Assembly: GCA_964017195.1 (NCBI GenBank)
Contig: OZ024892.1
Location: forward strand, 16,108,071 to 16,172,070
Reading direction: 5' to 3'
Source of the DNA: Siderastrea radians
Lineage: Eukaryota > Cnidaria > Anthozoa > Scleractinia > Rhizangiidae
DNA length: 64,000 nucleotides
In this document: one piece after another, positions 42,000 to 51,670 of the stretch
Layout: each line of letters starts with the position of its first letter
Position numbering within the stretch: position 1 is the stretch's first letter
Made by a program: the position numbers and the translations under genes
Notes under the pieces: model-generated
Database searches by the model: none
What the model saw: the letters and a program-made list of their open reading frames with translations, nothing else
What the model was told of the DNA's origin: nothing

Positions 42000-43690
42000 A
42001 CCTCAGAAGTATCTCCACAAATATTAGCCCCGCGGGAACAAGAACAGAACATGAACAGTGGAAATGAAGAAACAATTGCTTTAAACCCTTGAACTGATTG
42101 TTTTAAGATGTTTTTAGCATTATTATTTCCGTTTAGTCCTGTTCAAGAATTAAGGTATCTTTTCAATGCCATGAATTGAAGAGGCAGGAATGAATGCTTC
42201 AGTTATCCAATGAAATAATCAAGTTGTTACGAGCAATTGCAGCTGTATTTGAAAGTGATGCAAATTTCTCATTTCATCTCTACAGCAACCAAATTATAAT
42301 GAAAAAAAAAAAAACTCACAGAATATGATTCAGTTACGATAACTTGACGAACCTGTCGGTCCTTTTATAATGTGACAATTAAGGTCCATATTTCTTTTTT
42401 TTTTTCTTTTTAACTGACCAAAAATTACATTACGAATGCAAAGCTTGGCTAGGCGGGACGACAACCAGGTCAGGAGCAATTATCTATTTTCCATTGCATC
42501 GTAATTTTGGATTGGAATTTTTTAGGCTTCTCGGAGAACATTTTACCATTTAAGAGCTATTTGAGGGTAAGATGGGTAAGTAGTCGGGTAAGAAATACAA
42601 AACATGAAGGATGCGGCACAATAGAGTTCTGGGGTCGAAAGGCATTTAAAAGTTTATTGCTCTGTTAAGCGGACACCCCTAAGAAACGGGTAACTGACCG
42701 CTTATTGGAGGTTGACCGTTATATACAGGGTTGACTGGCCTAGAAAGAAAATCAAGGAAAAAAGACTTGAAGAAGGACCTGTTAAGAAGACGAATTGTCC
42801 ACAATGAATTTTATACCTCTTCTTGTGATAAACGAAAAGAAACTGCAGCCGGAATTTGCTCACTAGCAGGCCACACAATAATGCACTTTTAAGTGCATTA
42901 TTGTGTGGTCTGAATTAAAATGCCCCTTAATACAGGTGAAGACAATAAAAATAACTCGTTGGGAAATAGGAATAGTTGACTGCGACGGATTAATAGAGGT
43001 GGGTCAGTTTTACAGTAATTGAAGAGAGAATTTTCCGGGACTTTTTTTTCTCAACTGACCACTTAATAGAGGGTGACTGATTAATGCGGATTTGACTTAT
43101 TTTTATTCCCAGAGTGTTTTTAGATAGTCTGTGTGTTTCTAAGAATGCACGCGAGCTTGCATAAATGCCCAGAAAACCTCTGATTTGTATTGTTCATTGT
43201 TTATGCTTTTCCCCCAACAACGTTATTTTAATTAGGTGAATACATAATGCCTTGCGGGCAGCAAAAGAAAGAGAAATGTGGAGAGGTTGGTTATTTCGTT
43301 GGTCAAATCAAATGGCGTAAAATTTCGGTTTTAATATAAGCACCACCCCTCGGTTCAAGCCCTCCCGGTTATAGGCCCATCTACCTGTTAACAGGAAAGA
43401 TTACACTTCTATATCTATTGGAATAATAATTGGGAATAGCCTTTGTGCCATCAAGGAGCCTTCCCATCCAGCTGTAACGTAGGTATTTGACCACTGTTCT
43501 AAAATTAAAGAAATTCAGACCACCTTAAGATACGTTTTGATGGACAATTAGTCTTATTTTACGCTTTTTATTCTTCCACAAGAACAAGAAATGTTTAGCT
43601 TGCGTTATCTGGATTACGGGGAGCGTGGTGCCACACCATCGACACACCCTCGGAGCCGTTTTCCGAAAGGAAACGCTTCGAGATGGACGA
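42000..43690. other. No gene recognised; fragments of a degenerate repeat
   Basis: Around 42665-42740 and 43010-43095 related phrases recur (GTAACTGACCGCTTATTGGAGG; CAACTGACCACTTAATAGAGG), suggesting an old dispersed element. A hairpin lies at 42871-42912. Confidence 0.4.
42871..42912. repeat. Short near-perfect palindrome
   Basis: GGCCACACAATAATGCACTT faces AAGTGCATTATTGTGTGGTC, with about 20-base arms and almost no loop. Confidence 0.92.
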
Positions 43691-44048
43691 AAAATCATTT
43701 ACGAGGACGAAAACTCTGAAGCCACTCGTTGAGGTATTTTGGGAATCGGAACGGTTTGTGAAGGTTGCGAAATCGGTCGCAGATTTGTGTCAATTTTTTT
43801 TCCAACGATTACACGAGGGCCGAAGAGAATAGGACTTTCGCGGCACGGGAGAGGACATCGAAGGAATACACGAAGCAAAACATCCAAGCTTTTTTAAATT
43901 TTATTTTACAAAACAGCGTCTTTTTTCTCTGTTTGCGATCATCGCAGATTTCCTCCTCACTTGCCATAGCTTTCAATTGCCCAATCTTCGTTATTGCCTC
44001 GCCCCATGCATATGGCTGCTCACGTGATCTCGAACATGTGACACATAA

Positions 44049-44770
44049 ACACTGAACGTGAAGCCGCCGCTACACGAGTGATTTTTTGCTTGCGCTGCTG
44101 ATGCGAATTTTTTTTTAATTGTCGCGTCCCTGGCGCAAATTCCCCTTTCGTAAACGGTCGTTGCCATTTTCAAGACACGTTAAAATGTCTTGAACTGTTT
44201 TTTTAAACTGTTATTGAAAGTTTTTCTACTAAAAGAAAGACATTCACAACCCAGATTCGAACCCGGTCCTTTCGTATACTATCTCCCTTACCACTACACT
44301 ACCACGCCAATCCGCCACAATTCCGAAAGATTAAAGTATATATTATAATTTACTGTCTTTCATAACTGATACATCTATAATACATGACCCTAGCCCTTTC
44401 CAGAACTTTTAATGTAACCTCAACTTGGGCGTTAACTTTGTTCCTTCTAAGACTATTTAAAAATGTATTTGTTACCTTATTGTGACTTAATCCAGAGCAT
44501 ATATTAGATTTACCATGACAAAAGGCTTGGTTACCAGTGATGGCATCGACCGTCAAAAATGGCAACGACCGTTTACGAAAGGGAAATAGGCGTCGCCAGC
44601 GGCAGTGGTGGCTACACTTGGCGACAAAGTCCGTAATTTTGTCGCAAGAATTTCAACTCATTGAAATTCTCGCTATTTTTTCTGCCATTTTTTTCAGCTG
44701 TCGCATCACCTGGGCGAGGGTGGCTACACATGCGATTTTTGCCGCGCGCTGGCGACGCGACAATTTTAAG
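44049..44770. mobile_element. Long-TIR DNA element interrupted by a SINE
   Basis: CCTTTCGTAAACGGTCGTTGCC at about 44146-44168 is matched exactly by its inverse at about 44561-44583. Further out, both sides carry GC-rich GCGACG/GGCTACAC sequence. A tRNA-derived SINE lies between. The exact outer ends are not clear. Confidence 0.5.
44243..44318 (-). mobile_element. tRNA-derived SINE head (second family)
   Basis: On the minus strand it reads GGCGTGGTAGTGTAGTGG (A box) and GGTTCGAATCTGGG (B box), about 76 bases in total. The arms do not fold into a clean cloverleaf, so it is not a tRNA gene. It differs from the SINE families at 2453 and 16041. Confidence 0.6.
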
Positions 44771-45100
44771 CTCGTTTAAGCCGCATAAACGAATCGCTGA
44801 TTGGCTGGAAAGTCAGTATATCAATATGAGTTTGTATGGAAAATCTAACTGAGAATTCTCATCCATAAATAAATAAGCTTTCACACATTGACCCCTGAAC
44901 CGCCCGTAACCGCCCTTCTTTAACCACGTCCCTTTACCACTTGTGACGTCATCAGTTTTAACGGTCCTAGACCACTTTGACAGCGGCAAGAACGTCATGC
45001 TAGCCCACACATAAGGCACTAATAACATTACAATCCTATATTAATATATACACCAACTGATTAACGCACCTACCTCCACTAAAACACACTTTCCTTCACT

Positions 45101-45300
45101 NNNNNNNNNNNNNNNNNNNNNNNNNNNNNNNNNNNNNNNNNNNNNNNNNNNNNNNNNNNNNNNNNNNNNNNNNNNNNNNNNNNNNNNNNNNNNNNNNNNN
45201 NNNNNNNNNNNNNNNNNNNNNNNNNNNNNNNNNNNNNNNNNNNNNNNNNNNNNNNNNNNNNNNNNNNNNNNNNNNNNNNNNNNNNNNNNNNNNNNNNNNN
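45101..45300. other. Assembly gap (200 N)
   Basis: Exactly 200 undetermined bases. Both edges lie in the same short tandem repeat, so the gap is probably an unresolved array of unknown true length. Confidence 0.99.
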
Positions 45301-45358
45301 TGTACTCACTTTCCTTCACTTGTACTCACTTCCCTCCACTTGTACTCACTTACCTTCA
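45301..45358. repeat. Tandem repeat, ~20-bp unit
   Basis: Three successive TGTACTCACTT[TC]CCT[TC]CACT units at the right edge of the gap. The left edge ends in the same motif. Confidence 0.9.
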
Positions 45359-45984
45359 CATTAATTAGTGCCTTATATGTGGAGTCGACCAGCACCTCAT
45401 TGAACATCTCACATGATTGGCCATAAGAACAATAAGATAAGGGCACAAACAATGCACCTATCCCTGAAGACAATGAGCAATATTGTTTTAGAATGCCTCT
45501 GAAATTATAGGTTCACAAGAGGTACTGGACTACTCTATATGTGGGCTAGCATGACGTTCTTGCCCTTTATGTGGGCTAGCATGACGTTCTGGCCTTGACA
45601 ACTAACTTGTGCAGGGAGATGAGATCTTTCAGGCCATACCCAAATGAGTGCGATTCAGTCAAACAGACCAGAGAAAGGCGCAAAAAACCGTGTAACTTTG
45701 ACCAGAAAATTCCAATGAAAATCTTGTCCCACTACCCAGTGGTACTTCCTTCAAAAGAAATTCACGATCCTCGAACGTTTTGCAAAATCTTTTCCCACCA
45801 AAAGGAAGCCTAGTAAATTCCCCACAAAAGAAAAAAAGGGGGAAAGAAAAGCAAAAGAAACGGGGAGGAGAGAAAGCAAAAGGTAAAAGACGAAAGGGCA
45901 GCGAAACTTTCTCCATTCTCGTTCCCAGAGCCTACGATCTGTTCTGTCAGCGGTGGGATCGTAGGGCTCTGGTATCAGCTATTT

Positions 45985-46100
45985 AACAATTATCCTGCGA
46001 AATCGCGCGGAATATCACCTGATACTTAGCCGACGAGGCCGTAGGCCGAGTTGGCTAAATCAGGAGATATTCCGCAAGATTGAGCAGGATAATTGTTTTA
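45985..46100. mobile_element. Small palindromic MITE
   Basis: AACAATTATCCTGCGAAATC faces AGATTGAGCAGGATAATTGTT, and GGAATATCACCTGAT faces ATCAGGAGATATTCC, around a GC-rich centre (GACGAGGCCGTAGGCCGAG). Confidence 0.85.
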
Positions 46101-46310
46101 TTATTCAACAAATTCCCATCGCCTACCATTTTCAGAACGAGAAAAACTACGGCTCTATGATAAAAACGCTAAAAGCTAGCAACACATAAGCTTAATAAAA
46201 ATCAAAACAGAACTTCAAGAAATCAAAGTTTACTACCGTTCACTTAAAAAGACGTATTTACAAACTCATGTTTGGAAATGACAAGACAAAGGAAATAAAA
46301 TATTGCTACC

Positions 46311-46502
46311 TTACCGAGAATAAGTCCTCTTCCTGTGAATTGAAATCTTTTCAACTTTAGTCTTTACAACTTTCCGTGAGCAAGTGTGCTGCTTCGTTCG
46401 CAATAGCATTTTCTTGGTTGAGTTCTCACTATGAAAATTCCAAGTCAACCTCTGGATATCTTTGTAAGCTGAAGCAAATACTTGTTGACTTTTTGAGAGC
46501 AT
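46311..46502 (-). CDS. Possible first coding exon, unrecognised
   Basis: The ATG at 46502 opens a frame reading MLSKSQQVFASAYKDIQRLT and later a lysine-rich stretch. It runs into a consensus-like donor (TCG|GTAAGG) at the stop end. No downstream exon was found on the minus strand before the MITE cluster and gap. It may be the 5' exon of a gene whose remainder lies in the gap region, or a chance frame. Confidence 0.25.
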   Translation of the reverse strand: MLSKSQQVFASAYKDIQRLTWNFHSENSTKKMLLRTKQHTCSRKVVKTKVEKISIHRKRTYSR

Positions 46503-46667
46503 TTAATCGTGGAAAAATTCTTCCAGAGAGTTAAAATTTACGGAGAACACTGCTGAAACTGCCTCGCTTTTCAAAATGGCCGCCAAACAAGCAATGAAAG
46601 AAAATCTGCAGTGCACTTCCAAATATGGTCATTTACGTATATCGCAGGATATCTGTCATGTAGGATG

Positions 46668-46922
46668 ACATTCTCGTCCCCAGAGCCCACGATCCCTTTG
46701 GTCTGCGCCAGGGATCGAGACCTCTGGCAGGGACCGAAGCAGGAAGTCCGCGAATCACGGACTTCCGGCTTTTGTGCGCAGCCTCAGAAATTTGAACAAT
46801 AACGGTTACTATCGGTTACAAAAATGGGCAGCTATTGCGCTTGCGCGTTACCTGGTCCCTGCCAGAGGTCTCGATCCTTGGCGCAGACCAAAAGGATCGT
46901 GGGCTCTGGGGACGAGAATGGT
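46668..46922. mobile_element. MITE with CATTCTCGTCCCCAGAGC termini
   Basis: ATTCTCGTCCCCAGAGCCCA on the left faces TGGGCTCTGGGGACGAGAAT on the right; inside, GATCGAGACCTCTGGCAGGG faces CCCTGCCAGAGGTCTCGATC. Related single ends are at 45914 and 47876-47894. Confidence 0.92.
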
Positions 46923-48143
46923 AGGATGACAGATATTGAGGGCTTCGTTACCATATATGGGCATAGTGACAATTTGTTGAATAATAATACCGGATGTGGT
47001 GAAATTCACGACATCCGGTAGCGTATGTCCAATTCGTTAAGGCGCTATTGCGCTCGCTCCGTTCTCGTCCGTGGAGCTCTGGGCATGACAATTCTGACAA
47101 CAACTGAGAAATTTGAATTCCAATCGATCGAGTCGTGGTGCTTTATGGATCGACTAAAAGCTGTTCGGGACCCTCTTAATCTCCTGCAATTAGCGGCAAA
47201 CCTGCTTTAAAAGGAACAAACTTAAGAAGCTGCCTTTCGTGCCGTAGTTGTTCAGAAGGACGATTGTCCCTGCATTTTGCTCACGGGTTTTGGATTTGTA
47301 TCTTGCCTGATTAAAGGTATAATATTATTGCATTTGCCTTATATTGAATTCTTCAGTTATTTTATTACATTCGTCTGGTTTCTGTTGTATGAGAATGTCA
47401 ACTGTGTACTTATCGTTTCGCCACCCCTAAACGCTATACTGTATTACGTTTTACCCCATCGAAAATTTCCAGAAGCATTTGGCGCCCATTTTATTTTTTT
47501 AAACATCGACATCCTGAGAGGTCATTACAAAAGTTGGTGACACAGTAAATACATGTAAGTTTATTTATGGACAAGCTTTAGTTTTGTAGAAAATGCTGTT
47601 GCGAGAAAAGAATCGCTGGCATTTAGCTACAATCTCAACACTTTGAATTCAAAATTTGGTCGCTTAATCTGCCCCAAGCCGCATTCTTTGCGTGAAAATT
47701 GATCAAGTCAATATAAATTAATGCCCTGATTAATTCAATCGGAAATAAAACGTTATGCGTGGAAGCCAAAAACTTTTTACGTTATTGCACATACAGATTG
47801 AATCGGCCAATCAAAAAAAATAAATTTTTGGTCGTTACCAGAGCTACAAGAGACGTAATTTAAAAAAAGCCGCGTAGCTCTGGGGACGAGAATGAACTTT
47901 CTCAAAAAAACTTTGTTTTCTGCGCATGCCCGAACTTTGAAAGCTCTAATTTGGCATCAGGAACAAAAGCTAGTCCAGTGCTCGACTTGTAAACAACGTT
48001 TTGGACAGTTTGGATTCTTTTTGGCTAGACAGCGACCTAAAAATGGCTTGACTTGCTTCAAAAGGCATTTTTTGGCAAAATGTCCAGGAGTCAATGGGTT
48101 AAAATGTAAAGCTGCCTTTCAAATAAAGTAGATAAAAATAGTG
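46923..48143. other. No gene recognised
   Basis: Short frames only. The stretch 47876-47894 ends in a lone CTCTGGGGACGAGAATG terminus, the outer end of the MITE family at 46668. Confidence 0.35.
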
Positions 48144-48276
48144 TTACCTGGTGTTGTATTTTGTCCTTCTGTGAAGGTTTGGCATCATTGGAGAACACTG
48201 TTAGGGCAGTTGACAAAAAGACCTCCCAAATAGCGCTAAACGTTATCACAGAAGGACGAAACACAACACCAGGTAA
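48144..48276. mobile_element. Small MITE with ~36-bp TIRs
   Basis: GTTACCTGGTGTTGTATTTT faces CACAACACCAGGTAAC, and GTCCTTCTGTGA faces TCACAGAAGGAC, around a roughly 55-bp centre. Confidence 0.92.
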
Positions 48277-48824
48277 CATTTTATCTAGTAAGGGGTTATT
48301 TTCTAAAGAAACTGTGGTGCACACAAAATTTTGGATTTATCAACTGAGTTGATAAGGTAAATTGGCTACCGTAAAGAGAATCTCCTTTTATTAAGCAGCT
48401 GTACTTTTTGAAGCTTGTTTATTATTTATTGATGGGAATTCTCGGTTCGATTTTCCATATTATGCTTGGGCTACCCGTGGTGGAATCCTCAGAGCCAATC
48501 CCAACAGAACCAAATTTCTCAAATTTGTCAAACAGCAATAAGCAACTCTGTTTTTATTTTAACTACCTATATCTCACGTTCTGTTATAAAATTCAGGTTT
48601 TCTGGAAGCACATTGCACCTACGCGAACGTCAACATCAGAATTAGAAGTTTACAATTGTAATATCAGCTGAAAAAAAATGCAATTTTCATTGTGCAACAA
48701 GTCCTTTAGGCAAAGCAAATGCTATCAGAAAAGTTCAAAATGAATAGATTGTGGCTCAACAGCTTTCATAACAGTTGTGTCCAATTTCAAGTTAAGTCAG
48801 TGAAGTAAGATCGTCGGGGTGAGT

Positions 48825-48995
48825 GTAATCCTGAGAAGGACTGTTTGAAATGACATTGACTGACATCTCAACAACCTGAGCGGAAGTCGACATGACTCTG
48901 ATGATGACTTTCACTCAGGTTGTTGAAACGTCCGTCAATATGTCACCACAAACAGTCATCAGGACTACCCAAACTGGGACAATCATACTTTGCCC
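48825..48995. mobile_element. Palindromic repeat element
   Basis: GACTGACATCTCAACAACCTGAG faces TCAGGTTGTTGAAACGTCCGTC, and AGTCCTGA/TCCTGAGAAGGACTG pairs with CAGTCATCAGGACT. Non-coding. Confidence 0.75.
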
Positions 48996-49011
48996 ACTTA
49001 TGATATGACCC

Positions 49012-49258
49012 CTGGGGCCCGTTTCTCGAAACTCCTGATAACTTTTCGGGCCCGGTAAGTATTTTTTTGAGGTCATTTATTTATCAGCTAATGGCAATTA
49101 TTGGCGCAAACTCAGCGATGTGCTTCGCGAAATTATAAAGATTAAAATTTAGCTTTCAAAATCAATAAAAATTGTATCGCTATTGGAGAATATTGTGCAC
49201 CTAGAATAGTTTTGGGGCCCGGAAAGTTATCGGGAGTTTCGAGAAACGGGCCCCTGGG
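49012..49258. mobile_element. MITE with GGGGCCCGTTTCTCGAAACT termini
   Basis: GGGGCCCGTTTCTCGAAACT on the left faces AGTTTCGAGAAACGGGCCCC on the right, with further pairing through GATAACTTTCCGGGCCC. The TIRs are about 40 bp and the interior is AT-rich. Confidence 0.95.
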
Positions 49259-49444
49259 TTCAAACCATTTACAATTTCAAGTTAAAATCTGTTGTCAATA
49301 AAATTATTTCAAAATTGAATTTAAATCAAGGTAAATTAAAATAAGGATCTGGACCTTGCTTTTCCTAAAAGAACAACACGAACAGCATAAAAACAGTAAA
49401 AATTGTTGAAGGCTTAAAGTTGAAGATATTTCAACTTTAACCCT

Positions 49445-51270
49445 TTACCACCATTTTCACTACTACGCGACTTTTCTTTTCAAAACACCTCTGAGCACTT
49501 TGCAATACGCTTCCGTCAATCATACCTTATATGGGAAGTGTGTGATGTTACCGCAATTGAATTGAGCTCGAAGGAATAAGGATGACGCCAAATTATCCCG
49601 TAAATTTGCGCTGGCGAGTCATATATTGACTAGTAAGAGGCTTTAGAGTCGTTGATGTTGCAAGAATACTTCGTTTGGTAGATATTTGTAAAGAAATTTC
49701 GACATTTCTTCAGAATTAAACTGACCCGCTCGGTGGATTATCCTATGCGGCGGATGGTAAGCTTGCGTTTAAACTCGCGAATAAGCTAAACCAAAGTGTG
49801 AAGTAATAATTCTAGCTTTTCTGACCTGAAAATAGCACACGACATGTTATTCACCACGAGTATAAATCTGGCAATATCCCGAAGTGTACAAGGACTAAAT
49901 TCAGGAGTGGATAGAGTATGCAACGGGAAAACGAATCATGATCGGCGTGCGATCAACCGATTCGTGAAGAAAATGGGTTTTACAAGAAGAAAGGTACGTA
50001 TGACTAGCTGCATTTTTTGGAAGGGACACTGCTAATTCTAATCACCTATCACCTCCCGAATGAATTGAAAAAAACAAAATAAAGCATAAGTTTATAATGC
50101 GCTTGTAACGTTTGTTGTTCTACGTTTCGAGAATGTAAACATACAACGCTGTGACATGATAGGGAAATTGTTATTTCTACAAGCTATTAAGATATTTAAG
50201 CTTACTTTCAACTTTACTTCTTCGTTATAACTCAAGACGATTGCCAAAGAACGTGATGAGGGAAACAGGACGATGTATTGTGGTAGGATCGCTGAATTTC
50301 ACCGAGAACAGTTGCTATTTAAAGATGAATCTGAGAAGTTCTGATTCATCTATAAATAGTAACTGTTCTCGGTGAAATTTTATAGCGATGACCCACGACG
50401 ATACATCGCCCTATTTCGCTTATCACGTTCTTTGGTAATCACAGTGAGCTATAACGAAGAAGTTAACATGAAACTGTGCTTAAATATTTTCCTCGATATT
50501 TCCCCGTCCCCGCTTTAATTTTATAAATAACGATTTTTCAGAATTTTCTTGCTAGCATGTCACAGCGTTAACATTCACGTAGAACAATAGACGTTATAAA
50601 GCGCTTATGCTTTGTTTTTCATTCCATTCCTCGGGTGATCCATTCCTTGGGTGGTAGGTGACTAGAATTGGCATCGTTTCTTGCAAAAACAATCCAACAA
50701 GTCCTACGTACGTTTCTTCAGCTTTCTTCTTGTCAAACCCATTTTCTTTACGAATCGGTTGATTGCACGCCGATCATGATTCGTTTTCCCGTTGCGCACT
50801 CTATCCACTCCTGAATTTAGTCCTTGTACACTTCGGGATATTGCCAGATTTATACTCATGGTGAATAACATGTCGTGTGCTATTTTCAGGTCAGAAAAGC
50901 TAGAATTATTACTTCACACTTTGGTTTAGCTTATTCGCGAGTTTAAACGCAAGCTTACCATCCGCCGCATAGGATAATCCACCGAGCGGGTATTTAATTC
51001 TGAAAAAATGTCGAAATTTCTTTACAAATATCTACCAAACGTGAAGTATTCTTGCAACATCAACGACTCTAAAGCCTCTTACTAGTCAATATATGACTCG
51101 CCAGCGCTAATTTACGGGATAATTTGGCGCCATCCTTATTCCTTCGAGCTCAATTCAATTGCGGTAACATCACACACTTCCCATATAAGGTATGATTGAC
51201 GGAAGCGTATTGCAAAGTGCTCAGAGGTGTTTTGAAAAGAAAAGTCGCGTAGTAGTGAAAATGGTGGTAA
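49445..51270. mobile_element. 1.8-kb near-perfect palindrome (foldback element)
   Basis: Arms 49445-50330 and about 50341-51270 are inverted copies over almost their whole length, with a centre of only about ten bases (GATGAATC..GATTCATC). Matching landmarks include TACCACCATTTTCACTACTA at the outer ends and CGGTGGATTATCCTATGCGG in the middle. Sparse mismatches and small indels show the arms are independent copies rather than an artefact of identical sequence. The frame at 49844-50035 (DRVCNGKTNHDRRAIN, then FVKKMGFTRRK) lies in the left arm and is mirrored in the right. It may be a remnant of a transposon gene. Confidence 0.92.
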
Positions 51271-51670
51271 GCCCTAATGGTGACAAAAATGAAATTTCTC
51301 TTTACATTATCAATACTTGTTCAAACATTCAAGTGATGAGAATAAAGAGAGTGATCACCAAGGATAAGAAGTCTTGATATTTAGACAAATTCTCCTCACT
51401 AGTTCCATAAGAAATGTATGGAGAACAGTAAGGAGAATATGCATTTTTATATCAGGCCCTAAATGGTTAAGCCTGAAGCATGTCAAATTTGCTTAGATTT
51501 GATGAAATGTGTGATCACAACAGGGATATTCCAGATCAGGATGATTATTCTGTCAAACAGTGGGATCCAGCTGGTCCCAGATATGTTATATTAATAACTT
51601 TCAAATGTACCAAGTTGCTATGTTTACTGTAGATACATGTAAATTAAACTAATCTCAGTTTCACGTATTG

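Larger units (their letters stand above)
44965..45600. mobile_element. TIR element with an internal tandem array, containing the assembly gap
   Basis: The left end reads AAGAACGTCATGCTAGCCCA. The right end carries the inverse twice (TGGGCTAGCATGACGTTCT at about 45542 and 45572). Internally ATAAGGCACTAAT faces ATTAGTGCCTTAT. Between them is a roughly 20-bp tandem unit (CACTTTCCTTCACTTGTACT) cut by the gap. Confidence 0.7.

Noticed and set aside
45041..45319. ORFs spanning the N gap
   Set aside because: The central residues are undetermined; the frames are artefacts of the gap.
51480..51632. Small + strand frame starting MSNLLRFDEMCDHNRDIPD downstream of MCFD2
   Set aside because: Protein-like start but short, with no recognised domain or splice sites; could be chance.
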